Source: an uncultured Clostridiaceae bacterium (lineage in GTDB: Bacteria; Bacillota; Clostridia; Clostridiales; Clostridiaceae). Taken from it: a DNA stretch of 64,000 nt. Positions 35,969 to 44,287 of this stretch are shown here, in pieces. The notes beneath the pieces were generated by a model, which ran no database searches, was not told the DNA's origin, and saw only the letters and a program-made list of their open reading frames with translations. The DNA is taken from NCBI GenBank assembly GCA_946405135.1, contig CAMJGD010000015.1, positions 1 through 64,000 of the forward strand, in the 5' to 3' direction. The translations under genes were made by a program, and so were the position numbers. Positions within the stretch are counted from its first letter, which is position 1; every line of letters starts with the position of its first letter.

Positions 35969-37108
35969 CTAAAAATTAATTTGTGGAAAACAAGCTCTTA
36001 TCCTATGAATTATTCTGTTTAAATCTTCTTCTGTAATTTTTGTATCTGAGGGTAAACATACTCCTCTATTAAATAGATCTTCTGAAGTGCAGATTCCATC
36101 TTTATCCAGGGAATAGAAGGGATATTTACTGTAGTAAGGCTGCAAATGCATTGGTTTCCATAGTGGTCTGGATTCAATATTTTCTTTCTCTAAAGTTAAT
36201 ATAATATCTAAAGGTTTAACAGGACTATTTTTTTTAAGAGTAATTACCGATAACCAATAGTTAGGCTTGCCATAATCTAATATGGGCAGCATTTCTATTT
36301 CACTTATATCTTTAAATGCAGCTTTGTAAGTTTCAAAAATATGCTTTTTTTGAGCTATTCTCTCTTCAAGCACTTTAAGCTGACCTCTTCCTATACCGGC
36401 TAATACATTACTCATTCTATAGTTATAACCAAGCTCACTATGTTCATAGTGTCTTGCTTTATCTCTAGCTTGAGTAGATAGAAATCTAACTTTATCAATG
36501 AATGCAGTATTATTTGAAACTAGCATTCCGCCTCCAGAGGTAGTTATTATTTTATTTCCATTAAAAGAGTAAACGCCAAGATCACCTAGGGTACCGGCAA
36601 ATTTATCTTTATAGGTAGCCCCTAAATCTTCTATAATGGGCACTTTATAGCTGTCACAGATTTCTTTTATTTCATCCATAGGAGCACTTTGACCATATAG
36701 GTGTACAACTATTACAGCTTTAGGAAGTTTTCCTTTACTTTTATAATCTTCAAGAGCTGTTTTTAAAGCTAGAGGCGACATATTAAAGCTTTCAGCTTCA
36801 GAGTCTATAAATACAGGATAAGCTCCTTGGTATATTATAGGATTACAGCTGGCAGCAAAGGTTAGAGAACTGCAGAATACTATATCTTTATAAGTGACGC
36901 CTAAAACCTTTAAAGCCATGTGTATAGCAGCTGTACCAGATACCAGTGCAGCTGCATCTTTTACACCAAGATATTCAGAAATCTCTTTTTCAAAAGCATC
37001 TACATTAGGACCTAAGGGTGCAATCCAATTAGTCTTAAAAGCTTCATCTACATAATATTTTTCTTTATCCCCCATATGAGGTGAAGATAGATATATTTTT
37101 TTGTTCAA
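35969..37108 (-). CDS. DegT/DnrJ/EryC1-family sugar aminotransferase (PglE-like)
   Basis: A 379-residue PLP-dependent sugar aminotransferase. The substrate loop NWIAPLGPNVDAFEKEIS, SGTAAIHMALK, the EDLGATYKDK segment with the PLP-pyridine Asp, and SFNGNKIITTSGGG with the Schiff-base Lys are all present. With the 4,6-dehydratase upstream it would turn UDP-4-keto-6-deoxy-GlcNAc into the 4-amino sugar, as PglE does. A GTG at 37117 lies within the GGAGTG ribosome binding site; TTG 37108 gives the family-typical start MNKKIYLSSPHM. Confidence 0.88.
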   Translation of the reverse strand: MNKKIYLSSPHMGDKEKYYVDEAFKTNWIAPLGPNVDAFEKEISEYLGVKDAAALVSGTAAIHMALKVLGVTYKDIVFCSSLTFAASCNPIIYQGAYPVFIDSEAESFNMSPLALKTALEDYKSKGKLPKAVIVVHLYGQSAPMDEIKEICDSYKVPIIEDLGATYKDKFAGTLGDLGVYSFNGNKIITTSGGGMLVSNNTAFIDKVRFLSTQARDKARHYEHSELGYNYRMSNVLAGIGRGQLKVLEERIAQKKHIFETYKAAFKDISEIEMLPILDYGKPNYWLSVITLKKNSPVKPLDIILTLEKENIESRPLWKPMHLQPYYSKYPFYSLDKDGICTSEDLFNRGVCLPSDTKITEEDLNRIIHRIRACFPQINF

Positions 37109-37140
37109 AAGACTCACTCCAACAAATTACTCTAGTTTAA

Positions 37141-38373
37141 TTAAATTTTCCATTGATATTTTTTATAATTGGGAACAATCTCTGAGAGCTTGTTTATTGC
37201 TGCTTTACTATTTTCTTCTTTTGTAATATTCTTTAGTTCATTTAAAGCTTCTTTAAGAGAATCCATATCAACAGGTGTAGGTTCAATATAAAAAATTTTT
37301 GAACTTGCAGTTTCTTTTAAGGATTCTTCTGCAGCAAATAACTCTTCACGAAGTTTTTCTCCTGGTCTCAATCCTGTAATCTCAAGCTTAATATCTTTAT
37401 TAGGTATATAACCAGTCTGCTTTATTAAAGCATAGGCTAAATCATATATTTTAATGGGCTTTCCCATATCTAGCACAAAAATTTCGCCGCCTTTAGCAAA
37501 AGCTCCAGCTTGAAGTAATAATTGAGCTGCTTCAGATACTAACATAAAGTATCTAGTTACATATTTATTAGTAATAGTAATTGGTCCTCCTTCATCTATC
37601 TGTTTTAGGAATAAAGGTACTACAGATCCATTGCTTCCTAGTACATTACCAAATCGTACAGCTGTATATTGGGTTTTGCTTTTACCATTCATAGCTTGTA
37701 TTATCATTTCACATACTCGTTTTGTAGCACCCATTATATTTGTTGGATTAACTGCTTTGTCTGTAGAAATAAGCACGAATTTTTCAATTTCATATTTATC
37801 TGCACATTCAACTAAATTCAATGTGCCAAATATATTATTTTTTATAGCTTCTGTAGGATTGCTTTCCATAATAGGAACATGTTTATGGGCTGCAGCATGA
37901 AATACTATTTCGGGTCTATTTTCTTTAAATATAGATTCTAATCTTTCTTTGTCTCTTATAGAAGCAATAATTAATTTATGCTTAAGATTAGGATAGGTTC
38001 TTACTAATTCTGTCTGAAGTTCATAAATATTATTTTCATATATATCCAGCATTAAAAGTTCTTGAGGATGAAATTTAATCATTTGTCTGCAAAGTTCAGA
38101 TCCTATAGTTCCTCCAGCTCCTGTTACCAAAATTCTTTTGTTTTTTAAATAATCAGATACACCATTATAGTCTAATTTAATTGGTTCTCTACCCAAAAAC
38201 TCTTGTAAGTTAATAGATTTAAATTTTTTTGAGGATTTAATATTGAATTTATACTTTTTAAAAAATATTATTGTGCACAAAATTAATAATATTATAGATA
38301 TCCAGACTAATGTTACATCTGCTGAATGTTTATAATGGAACAAAGCCTGGAAGATAAATTCTAAATTCCACAT
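37141..38373 (-). CDS. UDP-GlcNAc 4,6-dehydratase, membrane-anchored (PglF/CapD-like)
   Basis: A 410-residue enzyme with one N-terminal membrane helix (residues about 19-38) and an SDR domain: VTGAGGTIGSELCRQ (about 83), AAAHKHVPIMESNP, and STDKAVNPTNIMGATKR with Met in place of the catalytic Tyr. PglF/FlaA1-type proteins usually have about 600 residues with four N-terminal helices; this one is a short form. The dehydratase is expected to yield UDP-4-keto-6-deoxy-GlcNAc for the aminotransferase next door. First gene of the left-going arm; ATG after AAGGGGGAA. Confidence 0.87.
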   Translation of the reverse strand: MWNLEFIFQALFHYKHSADVTLVWISIILLILCTIIFFKKYKFNIKSSKKFKSINLQEFLGREPIKLDYNGVSDYLKNKRILVTGAGGTIGSELCRQMIKFHPQELLMLDIYENNIYELQTELVRTYPNLKHKLIIASIRDKERLESIFKENRPEIVFHAAAHKHVPIMESNPTEAIKNNIFGTLNLVECADKYEIEKFVLISTDKAVNPTNIMGATKRVCEMIIQAMNGKSKTQYTAVRFGNVLGSNGSVVPLFLKQIDEGGPITITNKYVTRYFMLVSEAAQLLLQAGAFAKGGEIFVLDMGKPIKIYDLAYALIKQTGYIPNKDIKLEITGLRPGEKLREELFAAEESLKETASSKIFYIEPTPVDMDSLKEALNELKNITKEENSKAAINKLSEIVPNYKKYQWKI

Positions 38374-38438
38374 TATGGGGTTCCCCCTTAATTTTTAAGT
38401 TGAGCATATTTGAACATATATTAATTGCTAAAATTATT

Positions 38439-38467
38439 TAGATATTAATGTAAGGCTTTAATGTCAA
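38439..38467 (-). promoter_or_regulatory. Likely promoter of the left-going glycan operon
   Basis: On the minus strand, TTGACA (38467-38462), 17 bases, and a weak -10 TATCTA (38444-38439), about 65 bp before the dehydratase start. Confidence 0.55.
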
Positions 38468-38665
38468 GCTTGCTATAGCATTGATTTAATACATAATATG
38501 TTTATATAAAATTTGATGTGATAGATAATTTAATAAATAAAAATAAGAATTTAAAATGGCAGACTAAGATTGTTTTTATGCATATATTCCTTATCCTAAT
38601 AGTAGGTACTACTAAAAAAGTAATAATAGCAAATTGACTAATCAAAGCATTTGAGTAATAATAGT

Positions 38666-38694
38666 TTTACGTTAAGGTAATCCTAAGTTAAAAT
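38666..38694 (+). promoter_or_regulatory. Promoter of the DbpA-type helicase gene
   Basis: TTTACG (38666-38671), 17 bases, TAAAAT (38689-38694), 28 bp before the start codon. The remaining part of the divergent gap (38468-38665) is AT-rich with no signal I recognise. Confidence 0.6.
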
Positions 38695-38721
38695 AATAAA
38701 TTAGTATATGAGGTAAATATT

Positions 38722-40161
38722 ATGAGTAATTTTAATGAATTTAAATTAAGCACTGAATTGTTAAAGTCTTTAGATAAATTAGGTTATGAAAATCCTTCAC
38801 AGGTACAGGAAAAGGTTATACCTTTAGCTTTAGAAGATAAGGATATTATAGTAAAATCAGAGACAGGAAGCGGAAAAACTGCAGCTTTTGCTATTCCGCT
38901 TTGCGAAAAAATAGAAATAGAGCAAAAGAAACCTCAAGTATTAGTGCTTACACCAACTAGAGAGTTAGCGGTACAAGTTAAAGAAGATATGTCTAACATA
39001 GGTAGATTTAAAAAGATAAGGTGTGCTGCTATCTTTGGAAAGCAACCTATGAATGTGCAGATAAATGAACTAAAGCAAAGAATTCATGTGATAGTAGGTA
39101 CACCAGGAAGAACTTTAGATCACATTGATAAAGGAAACTTAAATTTGGAAGGCATAAAGTACCTAATTATAGATGAAGCAGATGAAATGCTTAATATGGG
39201 CTTTATAGATCAGGTTGAAGCCATTCTTGATAAATTACCTAAAAACAGAGTAACTATGCTATTTTCAGCTACTATGGATGAAGAAATTGAAAATCTATGC
39301 AATAAGCATATGGTAAATCCTATAAAAATAGAAATTCAAAGTAAAAAGGTTACTACAGAAAAAATAAAGCAATTTTATTACGAGATTGAAGAAGATAAAA
39401 AATTTAATCTTTTAAATAAGATAATATATACTGAGATACCAGAGAGCTGTATTATATTTTGCAGTACAAAAGAGGGAGTAAATACTTTATTTCAAAAGAT
39501 GCAAAGTAGAGATTATTCTTGTATAGCATTACATGGAGGCATGGAACAAAAGGATAGATTAGCTGCTATTAAAAAGTTTAAAAGAGGAGAATTTCACTTT
39601 ATGATAGCTACAGATGTAGCAGCTAGAGGAATTCATATAGAAGATATAACCCATGTAATAAATTATAATATTCCTATGGAAAAAGAGAGCTATGTACATA
39701 GAATAGGTAGAACAGGCAGAGCTGGCAGTGAAGGTACAGCTATAACTTTTGTTAATCCAAAAGAGTACAGATTTTTAAGTGAAATAGAAAGTTACATAGG
39801 CTACAGTATACCTAGAAGAGAGCTGCCATCAAAAGAAGAGGTGGAACAAGGTAAAGAACTATTCAAGGAGAAAATGAAATTTAAGCCCAAACCAAAACAG
39901 GATAAGTCTGCAGAATTGAATAGAGAAATTACAAAAATATATATAGGTGCGGGGAAAAAGAAAAAGATAAGAGTAGGAGATATAGTTGGAGCTATTACTA
40001 GCATTGAAGGCATTAGTATGGAGGATATAGGTATCATAGATATACAGGATATCTGCTCTTATGTAGATATATTTGGAAAGAAAGGTAAAATTGTTCTTGA
40101 AGCACTTCAGAGAAAAACCATAAAAGGAAAAAAGGTTAAAGTTCAAAAAGCATTAAAATAG
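38722..40161 (+). CDS. dbpA: DEAD-box RNA helicase, DbpA/YxiN type
   Basis: A 479-residue DEAD-box helicase with a C-terminal DbpA RNA-binding domain. The core shows SETGSGKTAAF, PTRELAVQ, TPGR, DEADEM, SAT, ATDVAARGI and HRIGRTGRAG. The last 75 residues (from ITKIYIGAGKKKKIRVGDIV) match the DbpA/YxiN RRM-like domain that binds hairpin 92 of 23S rRNA, so a role in large-subunit assembly is likely. Length equals that of B. subtilis YxiN. Stand-alone gene with its own promoter. Confidence 0.92.
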   Translation: MSNFNEFKLSTELLKSLDKLGYENPSQVQEKVIPLALEDKDIIVKSETGSGKTAAFAIPLCEKIEIEQKKPQVLVLTPTRELAVQVKEDMSNIGRFKKIRCAAIFGKQPMNVQINELKQRIHVIVGTPGRTLDHIDKGNLNLEGIKYLIIDEADEMLNMGFIDQVEAILDKLPKNRVTMLFSATMDEEIENLCNKHMVNPIKIEIQSKKVTTEKIKQFYYEIEEDKKFNLLNKIIYTEIPESCIIFCSTKEGVNTLFQKMQSRDYSCIALHGGMEQKDRLAAIKKFKRGEFHFMIATDVAARGIHIEDITHVINYNIPMEKESYVHRIGRTGRAGSEGTAITFVNPKEYRFLSEIESYIGYSIPRRELPSKEEVEQGKELFKEKMKFKPKPKQDKSAELNREITKIYIGAGKKKKIRVGDIVGAITSIEGISMEDIGIIDIQDICSYVDIFGKKGKIVLEALQRKTIKGKKVKVQKALK

Positions 40162-40215
40162 TTTTTAAATTTTATAATCAATAAAACATAGTTTGGTTTG
40201 CTAAAATAAGAACCT

Positions 40216-40243
40216 TTTACAAATTGTTAGAATAGGATATAAA
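40216..40243 (+). promoter_or_regulatory. Possible promoter of the broken FemAB-like gene
   Basis: TTTACA (40216-40221), 16 bases, TATAAA (40238-40243), about 30 bp before the start codon region. Confidence 0.45.
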
Positions 40244-40276
40244 ATAGCTAGTCATAAATAAGTATATCTTTATAAT

Positions 40277-41184
40277 TTGTGGAGGCTGCTTATTATGTTA
40301 AAAGCTCCAGATATATATTTTTTACCAGAGTGGGGGCAGCTGTTTCAAAAGCATGATGGGGGAAAAGCAGAAATATTTGAGTTTAAACATGAATTTGGTC
40401 ATGTATACTGTCAATTTATAAAAAAACCAATAAAAGATAGCGTGGAAAGTATAAATTATTTTGATATAATTACTCCTTACGGTTTTAGTGGACCCATTGT
40501 GCTTGAATGTGACCCGTTTAAGAGAGAAGAGCTTATTGAACTTTATGAAAAGGAATTTCAAAAGTATTGTCTAGATGAAAAAATTGTTATTGAATATGTT
40601 AGATTTAGTCCATGGCTTAAAATTATTTAGATTTTTATAATATTTATACTTTAAAATATAATAATTATACTTTATTTGTAGATCTAACAGGAAATGATTT
40701 TTTTATGGAAGAGATTGCGCCTAGGACAAGAACTAAAATAAGGAAAGCAAAGAAAAGCGGCGTAGAGGTAGAATTTGATTTTCAGGGAAAAAGCCTTTTT
40801 GAGTTTGAACGTTTATACCAAATGATGGCTGAAAGGAATAAAATAGCTGAATATTATTTGTTTAGCAGAGAATTCTTATATGAAAGTTTTAGCACACTTA
40901 AGGGAAAACAATTTATTATTAATGGAAAGTTTCAAGGAGAATATATTTCTTCAGCTATATTTTTGCAGTATGGAGACTATATGCACTATCATTTAGCAGC
41001 TAATGATCCAAATCATTACTCGTTAAATGCTAACAGTTTGATATTAAATGAAGCTTGCAATTGGGGTGTAACTCATGGAAAAAAACAATTGCATCTTGGG
41101 GGAGCCTTTTCAGAACAATTATTTCAATTTAAGAGACAATTCACCAAGAATGGAATTTGCGACTATTATGTAGGAAAAAAATAA
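40277..41184 (+). pseudogene. Frameshifted FemAB/GNAT-like acyltransferase
   Basis: Two adjacent frames together make one protein of about 302 residues. The first (40277-40630) ends at RFSPWLKII; the second, in another frame, continues NYLDFYNIYTLKYNNYTLF from about 40618 and runs to 41184. Adding one A to the AAAA run at 40618-40621 restores a single open frame, so a one-base loss there is the simplest cause. The whole matches the intact FemAB-like gene at 33468: compare LGGAFSEQLFQFKRQFTK and YYVGKK at the end. It could be a real pseudogene, a switchable gene or a sequencing error. Confidence 0.75.
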
Positions 41185-41333
41185 GAAACCAAAGGATTTA
41201 TGATGAGTTAGTTTATATGAAATTAAAAAATTCATCAATAATTGATACAACATTTTTTCCTTTATACAGAGGCTGATTTCAAATAATTAATTTGTAGCAG
41301 TTATTAATAGAGATCCATTGTGGGGGAGATAAA

Positions 41334-42419
41334 GTGAAAGAAATTGGAAGTGATTTTTTTTATCCCATAAGCATTGTTACAGAGGAAGATATTGATTTTT
41401 TCCCTAAGTACTTTTCTTTAAATGGCAATGAATACTTGCTTTTGGATTGCGGAAGAAGTTGTATAGCATACGTTGCAGATATGTTAAAACAAGAGAATAG
41501 TCATGGGAAAATTCTATTACCTTCATATTTATGCCAATCAATGATCCAGCCCTTTAAAGATTTAGGATTAAAATATAGTTTTTATAGAATTGATGAAAAT
41601 CTTAAAATAGATATGGAGTATCTATTGAAGCTAATAGATAAAGATATTGCAGCAGTACTTTTTGTAAATTATTTCGGTTTTATGCAGGATTCATATACAA
41701 AAGAATGCTTAAAAAAACTTAGGGACAATGGAATTACTATCATTGAAGATATTACTCACTCAATGTTTAGTAAAGGAGAATATATAGGAGATTATGCAGT
41801 TGGAAGCATAAGAAAGTGGATTGGTATTCCAGATGGCGGAATAGTAATACAAAACACTAAAAAAAATAATTTAAGGATAAATATTGAAAGTCAAAACAAT
41901 GATTTTACCACAAATAGATTTATAGGACATATTCTTAAAAATCAATATATTAAAGATGAAAAAATTCCTAAAGAACTTTATATGGATTTTTTAAAGAGGG
42001 CAGAAGAACAATTAAATGAAAAAACTGCCATTAACAGCATTTCTAATATATCAAAAAGCATGCTTAACAAGTATGACTATGATGAGTTAATTTTTAAAAG
42101 AAGAAAGAACTATAGTTTTCTTATTAAAGCTTTAGAAACTAACAGTAATATAAAGATATTATTTAGCCACATGGGGGAAGACATATGTCCCATAGGATGT
42201 GCTTTAGTTGTGGAATCTAGAGATGATTTAAGAAGGTTTTTAGCATCTAAGGGAATATACTGTCCTATTCATTGGGAGTTTTCAGAAGAAATTGATAAAG
42301 TAGAATTTCATGATTCTTATAAGTTATCAACACAAATTATCACAATTCCTTGTGATCAAAGATATGACTTAGGGGATATGAAATATATTTTAGATGCTAT
42401 AGATAAATTTTATAGCTAG
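41334..42419 (+). CDS. DegT/DnrJ-like PLP-dependent protein
   Basis: A 361-residue protein with the fold type I PLP signature of the DegT/DnrJ/EryC1/StrS group, though distant. ILLPSYLCQSMIQPF resembles the cofactor phosphate region, IIEDITHSMF holds the Asp that contacts the PLP ring, and GSIRKWIGIPDGG holds the probable Schiff-base Lys. It may transaminate a sugar, but divergence prevents a firm assignment. GTG start after GGGGGAG. It follows the frameshifted FemAB-like gene by about 150 bp, repeating the FemAB/aminotransferase neighbourhood of the main glycan locus. A terminator follows. Confidence 0.7.
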   Translation: MKEIGSDFFYPISIVTEEDIDFFPKYFSLNGNEYLLLDCGRSCIAYVADMLKQENSHGKILLPSYLCQSMIQPFKDLGLKYSFYRIDENLKIDMEYLLKLIDKDIAAVLFVNYFGFMQDSYTKECLKKLRDNGITIIEDITHSMFSKGEYIGDYAVGSIRKWIGIPDGGIVIQNTKKNNLRINIESQNNDFTTNRFIGHILKNQYIKDEKIPKELYMDFLKRAEEQLNEKTAINSISNISKSMLNKYDYDELIFKRRKNYSFLIKALETNSNIKILFSHMGEDICPIGCALVVESRDDLRRFLASKGIYCPIHWEFSEEIDKVEFHDSYKLSTQIITIPCDQRYDLGDMKYILDAIDKFYS

Positions 42420-42453
42420 GCAGCAGGAGATATTAAATAATATAAACTTAAAT

Positions 42454-42491
42454 AAGCAATTTCCAACTTCATATAAGGAAATTGCTTTTTT
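42454..42491 (+). terminator. Rho-independent terminator after DegT-like gene
   Basis: Stem AAGCAATTTCC (42454-42464) with GGAAATTGCTT (42477-42487) and a T run to 42491. Confidence 0.85.
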
Positions 42492-42615
42492 GTATAATCA
42501 AATATTTAACAAATTATTAGTTTATATTTTATAAAACCTTAATGAATATGGTTTATAGTTGAAATAGCAGTATTATTTAGACTAAGTAAATCATAAAATT
42601 TACGGGGGTAGAATT

Positions 42616-43983
42616 ATGGGCTTGAAAGTTTTTGATTATATAGATGATGTAACTTCTCTTCTAGAAGCTTCAAGGAAATCTTTAGAGGAATCTGCTAAAA
42701 ATATAGAAATATATCTTAATGATATATTGTGTAAAAATAGTGATAGCTGTCTCAATATAAATTCTAGAGTAAAGTCTTCTATGAGTTTAAAAGAAAAGAT
42801 TTTAAGAAACAATTATTATAGCAAGTATAATACTCCAGAAGAACTTATGGACAATCTTTCTGATCTTATAGGTGTAAGAATTGAATGTAGATTTATTCAA
42901 GATGAATATGAAATATATAAAATACTAAAAAAACATTTTAATACAAGAGATAAAAATGGACTTTATTATAATCCTATAAATGAGAATGTAAGGCTTTCTC
43001 TTGGAGGTAAACAACCTCAAAGGCAAAAAAATGGTTTTGAAATCTATAGGATAGATGGTCTTTACAAGGTTAATGGGAAAACAGTAAATTTTGAGCTTCA
43101 GATAAAATCTCTTGTTAATGTGTTTTGGAGTGAAATAGAGCATAAAGTAATATATAAAAACTATAACTATATGTTAGCAGATAGCTTTTTTAAAGAGATG
43201 ATGACTTCTATAAAAAGAAATCTTGCCATGATTGATAATCAGCTGCTTATAATTTATGAGCAATTAAATAAAATGAATTCTATTAACCCGGCTGTAAGAA
43301 AAGATCAAGTAGAATCACTGTTATCGAAAATTATTTACGATATATTTTCTACCAGAGTAAAAAATAGTCTTGGATTTAATGTGGATTTTAGGATATCCTG
43401 CGATATAATAATGGAGTATATTTTTGGATCAAATAATGTGGAGAATTTAGAAGAATATAATAATATATTACTTAAAACTTTAAATCGATTTAATGATATA
43501 AGTAAAAATGAAATTGAATTTGATGAAATAATAACTTTTGAAAGGGATATATGCTTTGAGGACAAGTTTTCTCAAATTGTAGGACAAACTATACTAGACT
43601 CTATAAATGAGGATTTTCAATGGAATTTGTTTTTTAAGATAGTTTTTGAAATTGAACCAGGGAATAATGCTGAAGACTTTGAGAATTTCATAGATTTTTT
43701 GAAAAATAGATTTTGCAAAAATGAAAGTTTCTTAGAATTGCATTCAAAGTATAGTGAGGAAGAATGGAGATACATAGTTGATATATTTCTAGAAGACATT
43801 GCTATATGCTTTAAAGAAATAAATTCCATAGAATTTTTACACAGCTCAAATTTGAAAAAAATAAATAGGATTATAGAAGATACAGTTTCTGCTAGTTGTA
43901 TAGAAAATACTTTAAATCTTCAGTGTAATAAAGATATTGATGAATTAAGGACAAGTTTTAGGGAAAAGATATTGATGAATTAA
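42616..43983 (+). CDS. RelA/SpoT-domain protein, divergent
   Basis: A 455-residue protein whose residues about 50-200 match the RelA/SpoT nucleotide-synthetase domain: NLSDLIGVRIECRFIQDEYE and FELQIKSLVNVFWSEIEHKV. The substrate loop normally reading like NGYRSLH is altered to KNGFEIYRIDG, so (p)ppGpp synthesis is uncertain. The C-terminal 250 residues, rich in Asn, Ile and Glu, are unrecognised and contain no ACT or TGS domain. Such RelA/SpoT-like proteins include regulators, toxins and inactive forms. The C-terminus runs into a 35-bp tandem repeat that changes its last residues. No partner gene is adjacent. Confidence 0.75.
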   Translation: MGLKVFDYIDDVTSLLEASRKSLEESAKNIEIYLNDILCKNSDSCLNINSRVKSSMSLKEKILRNNYYSKYNTPEELMDNLSDLIGVRIECRFIQDEYEIYKILKKHFNTRDKNGLYYNPINENVRLSLGGKQPQRQKNGFEIYRIDGLYKVNGKTVNFELQIKSLVNVFWSEIEHKVIYKNYNYMLADSFFKEMMTSIKRNLAMIDNQLLIIYEQLNKMNSINPAVRKDQVESLLSKIIYDIFSTRVKNSLGFNVDFRISCDIIMEYIFGSNNVENLEEYNNILLKTLNRFNDISKNEIEFDEIITFERDICFEDKFSQIVGQTILDSINEDFQWNLFFKIVFEIEPGNNAEDFENFIDFLKNRFCKNESFLELHSKYSEEEWRYIVDIFLEDIAICFKEINSIEFLHSSNLKKINRIIEDTVSASCIENTLNLQCNKDIDELRTSFREKILMN

Positions 43984-44045
43984 GGACAAGTTTTAGAGAA
44001 AAGATATTGATGAATTAAGGACAAGTTTTAGAGAAAAGATATTGA
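43930..44045 (+). repeat. 35-bp tandem repeat, 3.3 copies
   Basis: Units at 43930-43964, 43965-43999 and 44000-44034, plus 11 bp at 44035-44045. Units 2 and 3 are identical and unit 1 differs by one base. The unit length is not a multiple of three. The stop codon of the RelA/SpoT-like gene falls inside unit 2. There are no spacers, so this is not a CRISPR. Confidence 0.95.
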
Positions 44046-44063
44046 ATATTTATATAAAAGTTT

Positions 44064-44104
44064 AGCGCCAAGGATTGATTTTTTATGAAGAAATCCTTGG
44101 CGCT
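44064..44104 (+). terminator. GC-rich hairpin after the RelA/SpoT-like gene
   Basis: A 13-bp stem AGCGCCAAGGATT (44064-44076) with AATCCTTGGCGCT (44092-44104). The T run is interrupted (GTAACGTTTT). Confidence 0.7.
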
Positions 44105-44166
44105 GTAACGTTTTATTAGTATATAATTAAAAATTTAAAAATAGAAAAATATGATACAAAATCATA

Positions 44167-44195
44167 TTGACATCATCACTTTAACGTGCTAAACT
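44167..44195 (+). promoter_or_regulatory. Promoter of the amino-acid ABC importer operon
   Basis: Consensus TTGACA (44167-44172), 17 bases, TAAACT (44190-44195). A leader of about 85 nt precedes the start codon; I see no known riboswitch or T-box in it. Confidence 0.75.
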
Positions 44196-44287
44196 GATAA
44201 ACATGTAAAGCGACACTTGTAGAAGTTGTATAAGCATTATTTCTGTGTTACAGCATATACAAAAGATTAATGAAGAGAGGTAACGTT

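Noticed and set aside
43930-44045. CRISPR-like direct repeats
   Set aside because: Units are head-to-tail without spacers, run out of a coding sequence, and no cas genes are nearby.
44196-44287. Riboswitch or T-box in the leader of the amino-acid ABC operon
   Set aside because: The leader of about 85 nt has no conserved T-box bulge, specifier loop or recognisable aptamer core.
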